64,000 bases of DNA from Larus michahellis (taxonomy: Eukaryota; Chordata; Aves; Charadriiformes; Laridae): NCBI RefSeq assembly GCF_964199755.1, contig NC_133896.1, positions 177,867,092 through 177,931,091 of the forward strand, given 5' to 3'. Shown piece after piece: positions 25,801 through 35,366 of the stretch. The number at the start of each line of letters is the position of its first letter. The first letter of the stretch is position 1. Under the pieces are notes generated by a model, which worked only from the letters and a program-made list of their open reading frames with translations, was not told the origin of the DNA and searched no databases. The position numbers were made by a program, and so were the translations under genes.

Positions 25801-28800
25801 TTAAATGAGAAATGAACATTAAAATTAATAGTACCATACAGTTAAAGAAAAATATTTTCTACAGGAATATTAACAAAACAATCATTCCCTTTTGAAATTA
25901 AATAGACATTTAAAAATGGGTTATTTTGCTTCAGAGAAAGCCTGTAGTTTTAGACAGTGCCTTTTACCCACCATTGCTTTTCCCAGGCTGCAAAGTAAGC
26001 TGTCTTCCAATTGGAGAAATGTTATTTAGATCTATGGCTGTAAAACAGATAAGAACTTAGATTTAAAGCATGCATTGCATTTAGAGTTTTGAAACCTAGC
26101 AACGGTAAGTTAGAATATTTATTACAAGTAAACAAAATTTTTGCATCAAAATTGGGAAAAGATTAGAAAGGAGTACTGAAGAAAGGTTACTATTATAGCT
26201 GGTTAAGAGAATTTCAGCACCTTTCTATTCAAAAAACCTCAGTGAAGTAGGATCAACTCTTCACCCAAATCTTTGTCTCCTGCAGCCTCCTCTATATTAC
26301 AGGGATTTAAAACAAACTCAGTTTATGCTTAGCCAAACAGGCTGTGTTTAAATAAAACACATCTCCAGAAAATCATGGAGTCCGGACTTGAAGACAAAGA
26401 TGAAGAATCTACCACTCCACCCATTTTATACAGCCAAGGAACACATCGGACCATTTTCTTCCACCACTCACTTTCCCAGGTCTAGGATCATGGCTTAAGT
26501 TCTCTGCCCAAGAAGTAGCAACTTTACAACTGACAATTAAAAATACACTATCCACAAGCTACATCTCCTTGATAAAAAATGTTCCAAATCTTGCAAAAAT
26601 CCCCAAACACTTATTTAAGAATTTCCTACCAAACAATACTGAATGCAAGCTATACTTTATAGCTGACATTCGTCCAGCTTGTAATCGATTTACCATGTAT
26701 TCTGTTGGTTATATGTAAACTGTAGTAACAGCAGCATTAATAATAAGATCTAGTAATGGCGCAAACGAAATAAACTTAGAAAACCCACAACCCTAGGTAC
26801 AAGGACAGCAAGCTAGCAGGACACTAAGAGAACAACAGGAATTTATGTAGCAAGTAAGGGTAGAACAACATGGAACTCAGTTTCCCATATACTTCTATTG
26901 GCGGGAAAGTAGTCAGACGTGCAGATAGGAGAAGAAGAGAGCAAAGTAGAAGACTTGGCTATTACTAGTATTAACACAGCAAAGTTGCGTGTGTAAATTA
27001 AACTGGTTGAAGACAGGTTACGAAAGGAAAAAGATTTAAGAACAGAAACCAAAAATAACAAAAAAGAAAATACAATGGAAGATCCTGGATTAATGTATGA
27101 TTTTTAAGCAAAGAAAGCACTTGGAGAGAACAGCGAAAAATCTATCAGTTGTGCCATCTTTTATCATTGGCTCTAAACATTTAAATTGAGGTTGAAAAAG
27201 ATTGTGCTTGATAATTTCTCCAAAAGCTAGATAATTTATGGTGAAGACACAAAAGCAACTTACATTTAGTTGAATTGAATTGAGAAACTTGCTTGCCTTC
27301 ATGTTCAGTCCAAGGAGAAGGAACTATGAGTCTTTTTGTGAAAAACTAGAGCAGAATATAAACAAACCATTTTAGCACTTTTAAAAATTGGAGACTGTCG
27401 ACTTACATTTAGATTAGTACCCTGAACAAGCAAAATTTAAGTCATACCTTTTGCTACTCACAGATCTATATTTTAACTCTTCCTTCCCCAAACCATATAA
27501 AGATAGTTATCCCTTATACCCAAAATATATTTCATTATTTCAGGCCCAGAGAGGTTAAAGAAAAAACAATTTTATTTGAAGAAGACCCCGTGTTCTTTAT
27601 GACACATGCCACCTCAGATCTTCCAAGTCTCCAGAGTGAAAATTGTAGAAAAGTTTCATTTAACACTAATTACTCATTTAAAAATTTGAATTGTTTCTAC
27701 CATACTTACTGCATAGTATTTTAACATAATTCTTTTCAAATTTTTAGCTTGTTAAATTGTTCTATTTTGACAATTGAGCTATTTTGCATAAGTGCTGAAG
27801 AGACACTGCAGTAGCAGTAAAAGAAGTGAACAACCAAGATTTTTTGACAATATTATTAGTGTATTTGGATAAACTGGTGAGCAGTGAAACATTTTGAGTA
27901 CTGGTATTTCAGTCTTTTTCTTTGAACCAAAAACTATATCTACTGTCAGAGCTGCACTCTAGAACACCCTGATGATAAGGAGATGAACACTATTACACAG
28001 CTTCAAGAAGTAAGTAGCAAACCCTATTCTCGCAATAGAAGCAAGACTCAAAGCAAATGAAAACAACTCAGCTTGAAACACCGAAATATTAAAGGCATAA
28101 TTTTTATCAGAGATGTGGTTTCAAGCTGTTCAGCATCATAATCCATTAGTTTATGCCTCACAAAGAAGAAACATCCTTTTTAATGCAGATTTAGAACACC
28201 AGAGTATCTTAGCTGCGGGTCAGCTACATGGCACCTTTATGGAATCATAACACGTATTTTTTGTTTATAGAGACAGAAACTGATAACAGCATGATACAAT
28301 ACAAAAAGGTCAACACCACTAAGGAAAGACTTGCCCATCAGAGCCTTAATTTATTTTATGTTTTTAAATTGAAATTGAAATAACATTGCAGATTTCTATA
28401 GTGAAGATTTGAAACACTTTACTTTTCCTTCTCTGCCAGACAAATGGATAGTAAAAAATAAAATAAAAAATGGAAGAATTACAAGCTACGAGAATAAAGT
28501 CCTGCCTTCAACTAAGCAGACCAAAACAAAAAAATCACCAAGGTTCTGCTATCTTTTAAAAAAATACAATAAAAGAAACTAAGCTACCCAACACAAACAG
28601 TTAGTGTAAAACCCAAAATACCCAATCATTATTTTTAACCTTAAATTAACTATTTATAAGAGTTATCTTACAGCTACAGTTCCACTAGCCAACCAACATG
28701 AAAGAAACAAAATCTGCTGTTTTGACTTACAAGTGCGTGAAAAAAGATGGGAAGAAAAAGTCCATGTGAATTCCAACTGCAACCGGAAGGTATGAGGACA

Positions 28801-31800
28801 CAAAATTACTTTCTTACTGACCAGTAAAATATAGTCGGCTTTTGGGTTTTGAAATCCTATAATACATGTGGATCTTTTTTGTAGGTATGTAGCTAAAACA
28901 AATCAATACTTGATGGCATAGAAAGTTTTATTACCTCCTCAATGGCTTGTTGCCTTCTGTCTTCTGTCTCCTTATCAATCCTAAGTAACAAATGAAAAAC
29001 TCAATTATCAAAACCATCACATAATTGGAAAAAAAAAAAAGTGAAGTCCAGCCATGTTTTACAGATGCTTACATCTTTTACAGATGCTTAAGAGAAACAT
29101 TATAAATGAAATTGCACTAACCCTACATCTTATTATGTTTTTATTATTATGTGCAATACTCTCGTACTACAGATTTAGAAATATAAATGTACTCAGTTTT
29201 TTCAGTTCATTTGAAAAAGATCTGTACCAATTATAAGTACATATTTGCAAATCTTCTATTTACTCCTTGTATCAGCAAGTATTTTTATCTGGATGAAAAC
29301 TCAATCATAACTGATCTTCCAAAATAATCCATTTAGTTATGTCGAACTTGTCACATGAATAGATTTTACTATTAAAGTTGCCATGAGATTAAGCTTACAA
29401 AGAATCTCACTACAAAATCAAGCAAAATAAAAAACAGAGCTGTAAGGAACAAAAGGGCAACAAAAGTTACTTGTAAAGTGTATTCTCAAATTCCTGACAC
29501 AGCCTACTTTCCCAGCACAGAGTTCCCCCTTTCAAATAGCTAGTCTGACATATTTTCTTCAGTACAGGATGCAATATCGTATTTCAGTTTGAATCAGTTA
29601 ACACATTCCCTTACGCAGCTTTTAACCTAGTTAAAAAAAAAAAAAAATCGTTACTTCAGCCATTTTCAAATGATGTATGAGGTTCTACGTTTATACTTCA
29701 AGTCTCACTTTCAGTTACTACTATGTCATCTATAAGCTTCAAAAAATTTACAATGAATATTCATCATTGTCTTAGCTTTCATACACAGTTAGTATACCTG
29801 AATTACCTTTGAATAATTTTAGAAATCGGGTAACATATAATTAGCTACACAAACACTTGTAGATGTACCTAACACATACATAAACTTTCCCTCCCAGCCC
29901 TCTTTCTTTGATGCTAATCAGACTTTTAATAGACCTGCAATACTTGGACATGCCATCTTCAACGATGTCTGCCTAGATGATGCTAAAATGACAGTTCTAT
30001 GAAGACACTTGCACAAAATTCAGTTATTGTACCAAAAAAAAATAAGCATACAATCACTGTATATTTTACGTAGTGGATCACGAGTAATAAGCATGTTTAC
30101 AAGCCAGATTCCAAAGGAGAAACAGGAACTGGGGAAACAGCTCCCACTAAAAGTGCAAATTAGTGAAGAAGGGATGTTTTTTCTTTAGTGCATAACTCCC
30201 GGAAAATAGCAAAGTAAAAACATCATATGTATTTAACAAGAATAAAAACAAGCCAGTCTTGTATGCAACTTCAAGCAATGGAGCACTTGCAACTGTGACA
30301 CACAGTATGCAAGATGCAGTACAGACTTTTATAATACTTAACATATAATAGCATAGCATCCAATTTAGAAACATTGAATTTCTACCAGTAGAAATAAAAA
30401 AGGAAAAAAGTTTATGGACAAGACAGTATCGCCATGTCTGCTCAATTACTGACAGGCTATTTTTCATTGACAGTCTGCCGGAAAAAAGTTCTCCTTATCG
30501 TTTTATAAACAGAGCAATAAACACACAGCACATAAGATGATGCCCAGTTTATGGAAACAGTAATACTGCACAAAATCAAGTCTACATGTGATACACACTT
30601 AGACTTCACAAAGTGCTCACAAGCTTTTACGCTGTGCTGCTACCCAAACTGTTTTCACTACATAATGGAGAATTAACAGCTTGAAATATTTATACACCAC
30701 ATTTATTATGCTTGTGGTTCTTTGCAAGTAATTCAGAAAATGACTTGTTAAAAAAAGCACTATTAAAATGGAGTATATAGTTTGTGTAACATTATGCGTG
30801 GCCTTCAAAAACTCAATAATTCTATCAGGAACTTTTAATGTCAAGAGCTGTATTTATGGCACTTTAGTTTCTACAAAGCAGTGTTTATGAAATGTAAATT
30901 AAAATCAATTGTCATACAAAATCTTAATCACATACAGTTTGCAGCCACCCGAAATAGCCACCTCAGTCTGTACAACACTGAAACATGTAAGCCTGGACAC
31001 AACAAATCTACATACAGACAGACTAACCTCTTTCTAGTCATATCAGATGATTTAAAAAAAAAAAGTCACAGGGGGTATGAAACAGTGGAACAGACTGGAA
31101 GGACCCACCGAGACAACACGTTTGTATCTATAGGCTATACCGCTAATCATCATTGGAATTGTCAGCCAAGCCATCTAAATTAAAGTGCATGTGTGTCCTA
31201 ATAGGCTTCCAGAAACAATGTAATCAACTCCCTAAAAACATAAGTCTTAAGGCTTTATAACGTTACAAAAATCATTAGAATCTGAAACCTACTGGCTGCT
31301 AGAGGAGGGCCAGGAAACAAACAGAGGTTAAGAAAAATAGTATTGACATTAAGGCATGGCGATTCACAGATACAGCTGAGGACAGTTACATTTTTTTCTA
31401 CACCTCTGCTATAGCAAGAAATTCATATTCCTGCTTATACATCTTCCTTTCAAAAAAAAAAAAAAAAAGTAGGTTCATCCAGACACTAAGAACAATAGGT
31501 CTAACTCATAGTAGTTTTTATGATGAGGATGGTTTAACACTGGCAGAGGCTGCCCAGAGAGGTTGTAGATGTCCCATCCCAGGAAACATTCAAGGTCAGG
31601 CTGGATGGGGCCCTGAGCAACCTATCTAGTTGAAGATGTCCCTGCTCATTGCAGGGTGGTTGGACTAGATGACCCTTAAAGGTCCCTTCCAACCCAAACC
31701 ATTCTGTGAATAGTCAGAGGACTCTTGCCCTAAACAGCCCTCTATCTGTTTCATTTCAGTAACAGGACTTGGACATCCTATAGGCATAACCAGGATGGAG

Positions 31801-33991
31801 GACTGTTTTATTATTTTGTTACTGCGGTGCTCTATGCCATGAGGTGCAATTCTTCGTGCAAGTTCGTATCTGAGAAACATATGGGAGTGTCTACTACAGG
31901 ATTGACCATCGTGGCATTCTCTTGACCACCTTCACTTGGTGTTGTTCTGTACTATCAGTGTGTAAGACTGTCCCTCAAGATGAGCTGTGAATACCAAGCC
32001 TGTTTAATTACTCATTTGTTTTCTCCATAGAAGTCATTTTCAGAGAAAGGAAAAAGTTGAGATCAAGATCCCCAAATTATTTGAAGTACCTAGCCATCTC
32101 TCTCTCCTCAAAGATGGCAAGCTTATTGGTCATCCATCCGTCACATTAAGTCAAATCTATACCTTTCAAAAAGGGTACTGGCTTACCTAGCTAGCTTTTC
32201 CAGCTCTGCCCTTCTGCAGGAGTCCCAAAGACCAAACAAGCCTACACTTCATAGGTCTCAGTATGGAACACTCTGAGAAGATAAACTGTGTTGTGACAAG
32301 GAGCAGGGGAAGCAGCTTGGTAACAATCACTGGCAAGACATTTACTTGCTTCCGGTGACTGCTTTTATCTGGCTGTCTTCCAAACCGCAGTCAGAGTGAA
32401 TCAGCAGCTCTTAACATTAAAAAAGAGCGACACAGAGGCAGCCTCATCTAAATATTACATCCACATCAGGGACACATAAAACTCTATGGTAAAAGATTTG
32501 AATAAAAAGCCTTTAATGCCGTATTGAAATGCCAATATAGCAGAAGAACAGTGTTCTAGTATTCAAGCTAAGTTAACTGCATAAAAACAGATGGTAAGTT
32601 ACCTAGCATGACTCAAATACATGGCTTGGCGTCGAACATCTTCCGAGTCAATTTCCACAGGATTTATTAGAGCAAGCTGATCAATAGACCATCTAAATTT
32701 TCCTGGTGTCTAAAAAAAGAAATGGACATCTTAATGCTTGCTAGTCTAAAAAGATACAAATAAAACCACAGGACAAATCTCAGTGGAACAATGCAATCAT
32801 AACTTCCATATAGTTTCTGTCAAAGACAATCAAAAGAGTTTCTATTTAAGTGATCTAATTAAAAAAATGAGTAAGTCAATCAGACTTCTTTATCGTGGTA
32901 GTGGTATTACAACAATTACAAGATAAAGTGGAAGGTTATAGCTAATATTTACAAACCGAGGTGTCAATTTATTCTCAATTTCTGAGTACAGATCTACAGA
33001 AGACATAGAACTTAAATAAAATGTAGTTGCTTTTTGATTGCCATAATCAAAATCGCAGTTCCATGAAACCCCAGTGTCTGTATCTAATACAAGTTATCCA
33101 AATAACAGAGCAGGCTTTCTTGCACCTCACACTTCCAAGAAGACTTAGGAGTTGCAACTCCACACACATCCCGCAGTCTCCCTCATAACGCCACGCATAG
33201 TTCACAAGAAAATCCAATTCAGATGTAAAGCAGCTTCACCCCTTTATTTAACAATTAATTACAAAATACTGATCAAGTATCCGTTTAAAAAATTACCTAC
33301 CAAATGAGTCTCTTTACTTTCATTAGCAAAGCATCATCTCTGCTTATCAGATAATAATTCCAACTGCAAACCAGAAGGGAATTTGCAACTAAAAAAATGT
33401 TATATATACATAAATCATTACCTCGATTCTGTGAATATGCAAACAGCTCATAACAGATGTGCAATTAAGTTTTACTTGCATCCAGCCTGCTTAGCATGTA
33501 AGTAGGAAGTGGTTTTTTTCCACTTAAAGTGGGACAAGAGCACCACATCCAACAACTGTCCTTTACATTTTTTCAACTGGTTTTGGCACTTACGAGGTAG
33601 GTACTAATCTATTGATACACCTAATAGCTAAAGAAAAAAAAAAATCAGGAAAGTAGGAAGTGACAATGTTAGTACTAAAGGCAGCATACTCCTGTAATCA
33701 GAACCACCAAATGCCACCAAAATCCTTTGGCTTAGTATATACATCAAAGTACGCTAAATGGAATACGCTTTTTAATGCATTTCAACATATTAGCACTACA
33801 TCTGTATAGTTACACAACTGAAGACCAGATCTTACAGATGAGGATTTTGTTGATTTAAAGACTGAAGGACTGGAGACAATCTGCTCCTGAAGAGTATAAT
33901 AATCACTGGGACTTTCAAAAGGATTCAGGATTGTGACTCGTCCTGGAGTTTCTGGTGTTATCTGCATTTTAGCTTCTTTGGTATCATCCAT
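16684..33991 (-). CDS. BORA: BORA, Aurora A cofactor and PLK1 activator (11 coding exons)
   Basis: Bora binds Aurora A and lets it phosphorylate the PLK1 activation loop for mitotic entry. It is then degraded through SCF-betaTrCP. Joined exons (- strand) are 33991-33836, 32709-32603, 28980-28935, 27345-27264, 26037-25972, 25235-25179, 23867-23647, 22274-22121, 21114-20513, 20127-19996 and 16869-16684. They give 1,809 nt, or 602 residues plus stop, against 559 in human. Visible motifs: N-terminal [28 protein letters not shown] near residue 56, [11 protein letters not shown] with the SPW serine at 113 (human S112), [12 protein letters not shown] in the large exon, and DSGYNT with Ser500/Thr504 (human S497/T501, betaTrCP degron). 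That numbering agreement supports the exon chain. The protein is Ser/Pro-rich with no obvious fold, as known for Bora. The last exon is less certain. A CR1 sits in the last intron. Confidence 0.95.
17940..19540 (+). mobile_element. CR1 LINE, 5'-truncated, with open reverse-transcriptase frame
   Basis: From about 17,940 the frame reads [20 protein letters not shown] and stays open to TAA at 19446-19448, over 480 codons. Family marks include [57 protein letters not shown] and the catalytic FADD in [11 protein letters not shown]. The C-terminal ORF2 segment is also complete (KEANSIL-like region, [17 protein letters not shown]). The 3' end runs to CTATGATTCTATGAAG near 19,540. The endonuclease half of ORF2 and all of ORF1 are missing. 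The ATG at 17997 is internal. The element sits in the last BORA intron, antisense to BORA. The exact 5' junction is uncertain (17.9-17.95 kb). Confidence 0.93.
17997..19448 (+). pseudogene. CR1 ORF2 C-terminal fragment (reverse transcriptase)
   Basis: This 483-codon open frame encodes the CR1 RNA-directed DNA polymerase and C-terminal segment used in target-primed reverse transcription. FADD and SGVPQGS are intact. SVLWPVLF has Trp where CR1 consensus has Gly, and LDFGKAFD has Gly for the usual Ser; both suggest point decay. With no endonuclease domain, no ORF1 and no own promoter, it is judged non-autonomous and inactive despite the open frame. Confidence 0.85.
19996..20127 (-). CDS. BORA: BORA exon 11 with the DSGYNT degron
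   Basis: The acceptor GATTTCAG precedes 20127 and the donor GTAGGA follows 19996. The 132 nt encode [20 protein letters not shown] and end KSQLLRTK. DSGxxT is the betaTrCP phosphodegron known in human BORA. Reading through the donor would add five codons (VGVKL) and then TGA; a - strand AATAAA lies at 19805-19800. Confidence 0.93.
20513..21114 (-). CDS. BORA: BORA exon 10, the largest coding exon (about 200 residues)
   Basis: The acceptor TTTCACAG precedes 21114 and the donor GTAAAA follows 20513. The 602 nt carry [47 protein letters not shown] and ending [20 protein letters not shown]. All match blocks of human BORA in order. Confidence 0.97.
22121..22274 (-). CDS. BORA: BORA exon 9 ([20 protein letters not shown]...)
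   Basis: The acceptor AACTGAAG precedes 22274 and the donor GTATGG follows 22121. The 154 nt encode several SP/TP sites ([20 protein letters not shown]) and end with RKTPLS. Confidence 0.94.
22860..22886. repeat. Poly(T) tract (27 T), BORA intron
   Basis: The run is A27 on the BORA-coding strand, between exons 8 and 9. No AATAAA precedes it on that strand, so nothing supports a retrocopy tail. Confidence 0.9.
23647..23867 (-). CDS. BORA: BORA exon 8 ([20 protein letters not shown]...)
   Basis: The acceptor GTGTCTAG precedes 23867 and the donor GTAAGT follows 23647. The 221 nt include [16 protein letters not shown] and [15 protein letters not shown]. Confidence 0.95.
25179..25235 (-). CDS. 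BORA: BORA exon 7 ([19 protein letters not shown])
   Basis: The acceptor ATTGCAG precedes 25235 and the donor GTATGT follows 25179. The 57 nt closely match human [19 protein letters not shown]. Confidence 0.95.
25972..26037 (-). CDS. BORA: BORA exon 6 ([21 protein letters not shown])
   Basis: The acceptor TTTTACAG precedes 26037 and the donor GTGGGT follows 25972. The 66 nt are a diverged match to human INSDSPVGKKLTIHSEKS, with phase continuous on both sides. Confidence 0.9.
27264..27345 (-). CDS. BORA: BORA exon 5 with the SPW phosphosite motif
   Basis: The acceptor GCTCTAG precedes 27345 and the donor GTAAGT follows 27264. The 82 nt encode [20 protein letters not shown]. The Ser in SPW is residue 113 and corresponds to human S112, a cyclin-CDK site reported as needed for PLK1 activation. 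Confidence 0.95.
28935..28980 (-). CDS. BORA: BORA exon 4 ([15 protein letters not shown])
   Basis: The acceptor TTACTTAG precedes 28980 and the donor GTAATA follows 28935. This is a 46-nt micro-exon that matches human RIDKDVEDKRQKAIEE. Confidence 0.93.
31535..31712 (+). mobile_element. CR1 LINE 3' end fragment in a BORA intron
   Basis: GGCAGAGGCTGCCCAGAGAG, then CAAGGTCAGGCTGGATGGGG and GGTTGGACTAGATGACC, ending AACCATTCTGTGAAT, is a typical CR1 3' tail. It is more diverged than the 18-kb copy and lies between BORA exons 3 and 4. Confidence 0.88.
32603..32709 (-). CDS. BORA: BORA exon 3 ([20 protein letters not shown]...)
   Basis: The acceptor TTTTTTTAG precedes 32709 and the donor GTAACT follows 32603. 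The 107 nt encode the conserved N-terminal FRWSIDQ block, ending YLSHAR with a split Arg codon. Confidence 0.95.
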
Positions 33992-34006
33992 AACACTAAG
34001 CTATAC
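33836..34006 (-). CDS. BORA: BORA exon 2: 5' UTR end, start codon and residues 1-52
   Basis: The acceptor CTTTTACAG is followed by the exon at 34006. ATG is at 33991-33989, with G at -3 and G at +4, a good Kozak context. It encodes [18 protein letters not shown] and ends VFKSTKSSS at 33836, before the donor GTAAGA. The ATG aligns with the human start ([16 protein letters not shown]). Confidence 0.93.
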
Positions 34007-34968
34007 CTGTAAAAGAAAGAGGGAGGGGGGAAAAATGAAGGAAAAAAAAATCAAGTTAGAATTTTGACTTTTTAAGGGTCATCCTGAAGGTTTTGGGAAG
34101 AGATGATCAATCATTTTCAAGAAGTGAGAAGCAGAGTAAAAGAACCGTAGTTTTGGCTTTGTTGTTTGGCTTACTGACATGCAAAGAGCTGATAAACGAA
34201 GCTGATATGGATGAAAACTAGAAAGAATTAGAACCTATGAAAACAAAACATCAGACAGGAGATTTTAAAAGAAAAAAAATAAAACAAACAAAAACGGGGG
34301 AAAAAAAACAGAAAAAAAAACAATAAAATGGCGATGAAGCCAAATATATTCCTGAAGGACAGCTCAAATACCAAACGCTTGAAACTCCCTCAAGGGCTTC
34401 AGAAATCAAGAGACGTTACCGGAGTGTGAGTACCACAGGTACCATCTCCCCGGGTGCCGCGGACAGAGCGGGAAACGAGGGGCCACGACGGCGAGGAGGC
34501 TGCCGGCAAGCCTGCCGTCGTACACACCGGACAACCCCAGAAGCTTCTGGTTGCCCGCAGCCCCCTGCCTTCCCCGGGCGGCGGGAAGCAGCCGTGCCGG
34601 CCGCTGAGGAAACCATGGTGCTGCGCCCCTCCCCCAACGGGCCGAGGCCAGCCACAGCCCCCGAGGGGCTCCGGGAGGCGCCACCACTCCCTCACACAAC
34701 GAAAAGAGGGGAGAAGGGCCGGTGGGCCTGCTGTCTCCCGCTCAGGCCGCGTCCCGGAGGCTCCCTCACTTAAGGCGGCGAAAGAGACCCGAATCCCGGG
34801 GAGATGCCCCCGGCTCAGTGTCCGTCCCCCTCCCACAGGGGCAGCCCCTTCTCCCTCTTCCCCCAGGGCGGTATCACCCAGCCGCTCTCCCGACGCGAAG
34901 AGGCCGAGGCCGGCGCAGCAGCTACCTGCCGCCGTTACCGGGCCGCCGCTGCCGGGGCGCCCGCTCAT
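33996..34968 (-). promoter_or_regulatory. BORA: BORA 5' UTR uORF spanning the first intron
   Basis: A putative exon 1 on the - strand has ATG at 34968-34966 and ends at 34926 before the donor GTAGCT, within GGCGGCAG|GTAGC. Joined to exon 2 at 34006 it gives a 17-codon uORF, MSGRPGSGGPVTAAGIA, with TAG at 33998-33996. The main ATG follows four bases later. The exon 1 donor is inferred from sequence alone. Confidence 0.5.
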
Positions 34969-35047
34969 GCTCCCCTCAGATCACAGCTCCCGCCTCCGCC
35001 GCTCCGGGCGGCTCTTTAACTAGCCCCGCCCCATTCCCGGGCTCTGC

Positions 35048-35134
35048 CCAATCACCCCGCTCAGTCTCCGGTGACAGGCCAATGGCAGGTGCCCACACAC
35101 CAACCCCCGCCCCCCAGCTCTCCAACGGGCCAAT
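35048..35134 (+). promoter_or_regulatory. Three CCAAT boxes (NF-Y type)
   Basis: CCAAT occurs at 35048-35052, 35079-35083 and 35130-35134, all in the same orientation and 31 and 51 bp apart. Multiple spaced CCAAT boxes upstream of a CHR are typical of G2/M promoters. They lie between the two divergent start regions and could serve both genes. Confidence 0.65.
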
Positions 35135-35180
35135 CGCTAGGGGAGCCGCCACACAAATTCGAAAGAAAGTCCGCCCCTTT

Positions 35181-35188
35181 ACTTCCGG
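35181..35188 (+). promoter_or_regulatory. ETS-type site ACTTCCGG
   Basis: ACTTCCGG is the reverse complement of the CCGGAAGT core common in housekeeping bidirectional promoters. A similar GCTTCCGGGT occurs at about 35281. Confidence 0.45.
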
Positions 35189-35226
35189 CCGTTACGCGAG
35201 CGGCTTCCGTTTGGGGCGTTTCGTGG

Positions 35227-35242
35227 GGCGGGAGTGTTTGAA
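35227..35242 (+). promoter_or_regulatory. CDE/CHR-like cell-cycle element
   Basis: GGCGGGAGTGTTTGAA closely resembles the tandem CDE/CHR of cell-cycle genes such as CDC25C, with TTTGAA at 35237-35242 as the CHR. It lies 76 bp upstream of the MZT1 ATG. DREAM or MMB-MuvB binding would be expected if functional. Confidence 0.6.
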
Positions 35243-35317
35243 CGGCGGTAATGAGGGATTGGGGGGGGGCTGTTTATTCCGCTTCCGGGTGGGAGGTGAG
35301 GGCGGCGCGGGGTCGCC

Positions 35318-35366
35318 ATGGCGAGCAATGCCGCCAGCCTCAACGCGGTGCGGGAGACGATGGACG
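35318..35366 (+). CDS. MZT1: MZT1 exon 1 ([16 protein letters not shown])
   Basis: The start is at 35318 in strong Kozak context. The exon ends one base into the Val codon, before donor GTGGGT at 35367. It lies inside the CpG island. Confidence 0.93.

Noticed and set aside
34399-34968. A 189-codon - frame starting MSGRPGSGG
   Set aside because: Only its first 14 codons are likely to be transcribed, as the BORA uORF. The rest runs through a likely donor into intron 1 and is low-complexity GC-rich text.
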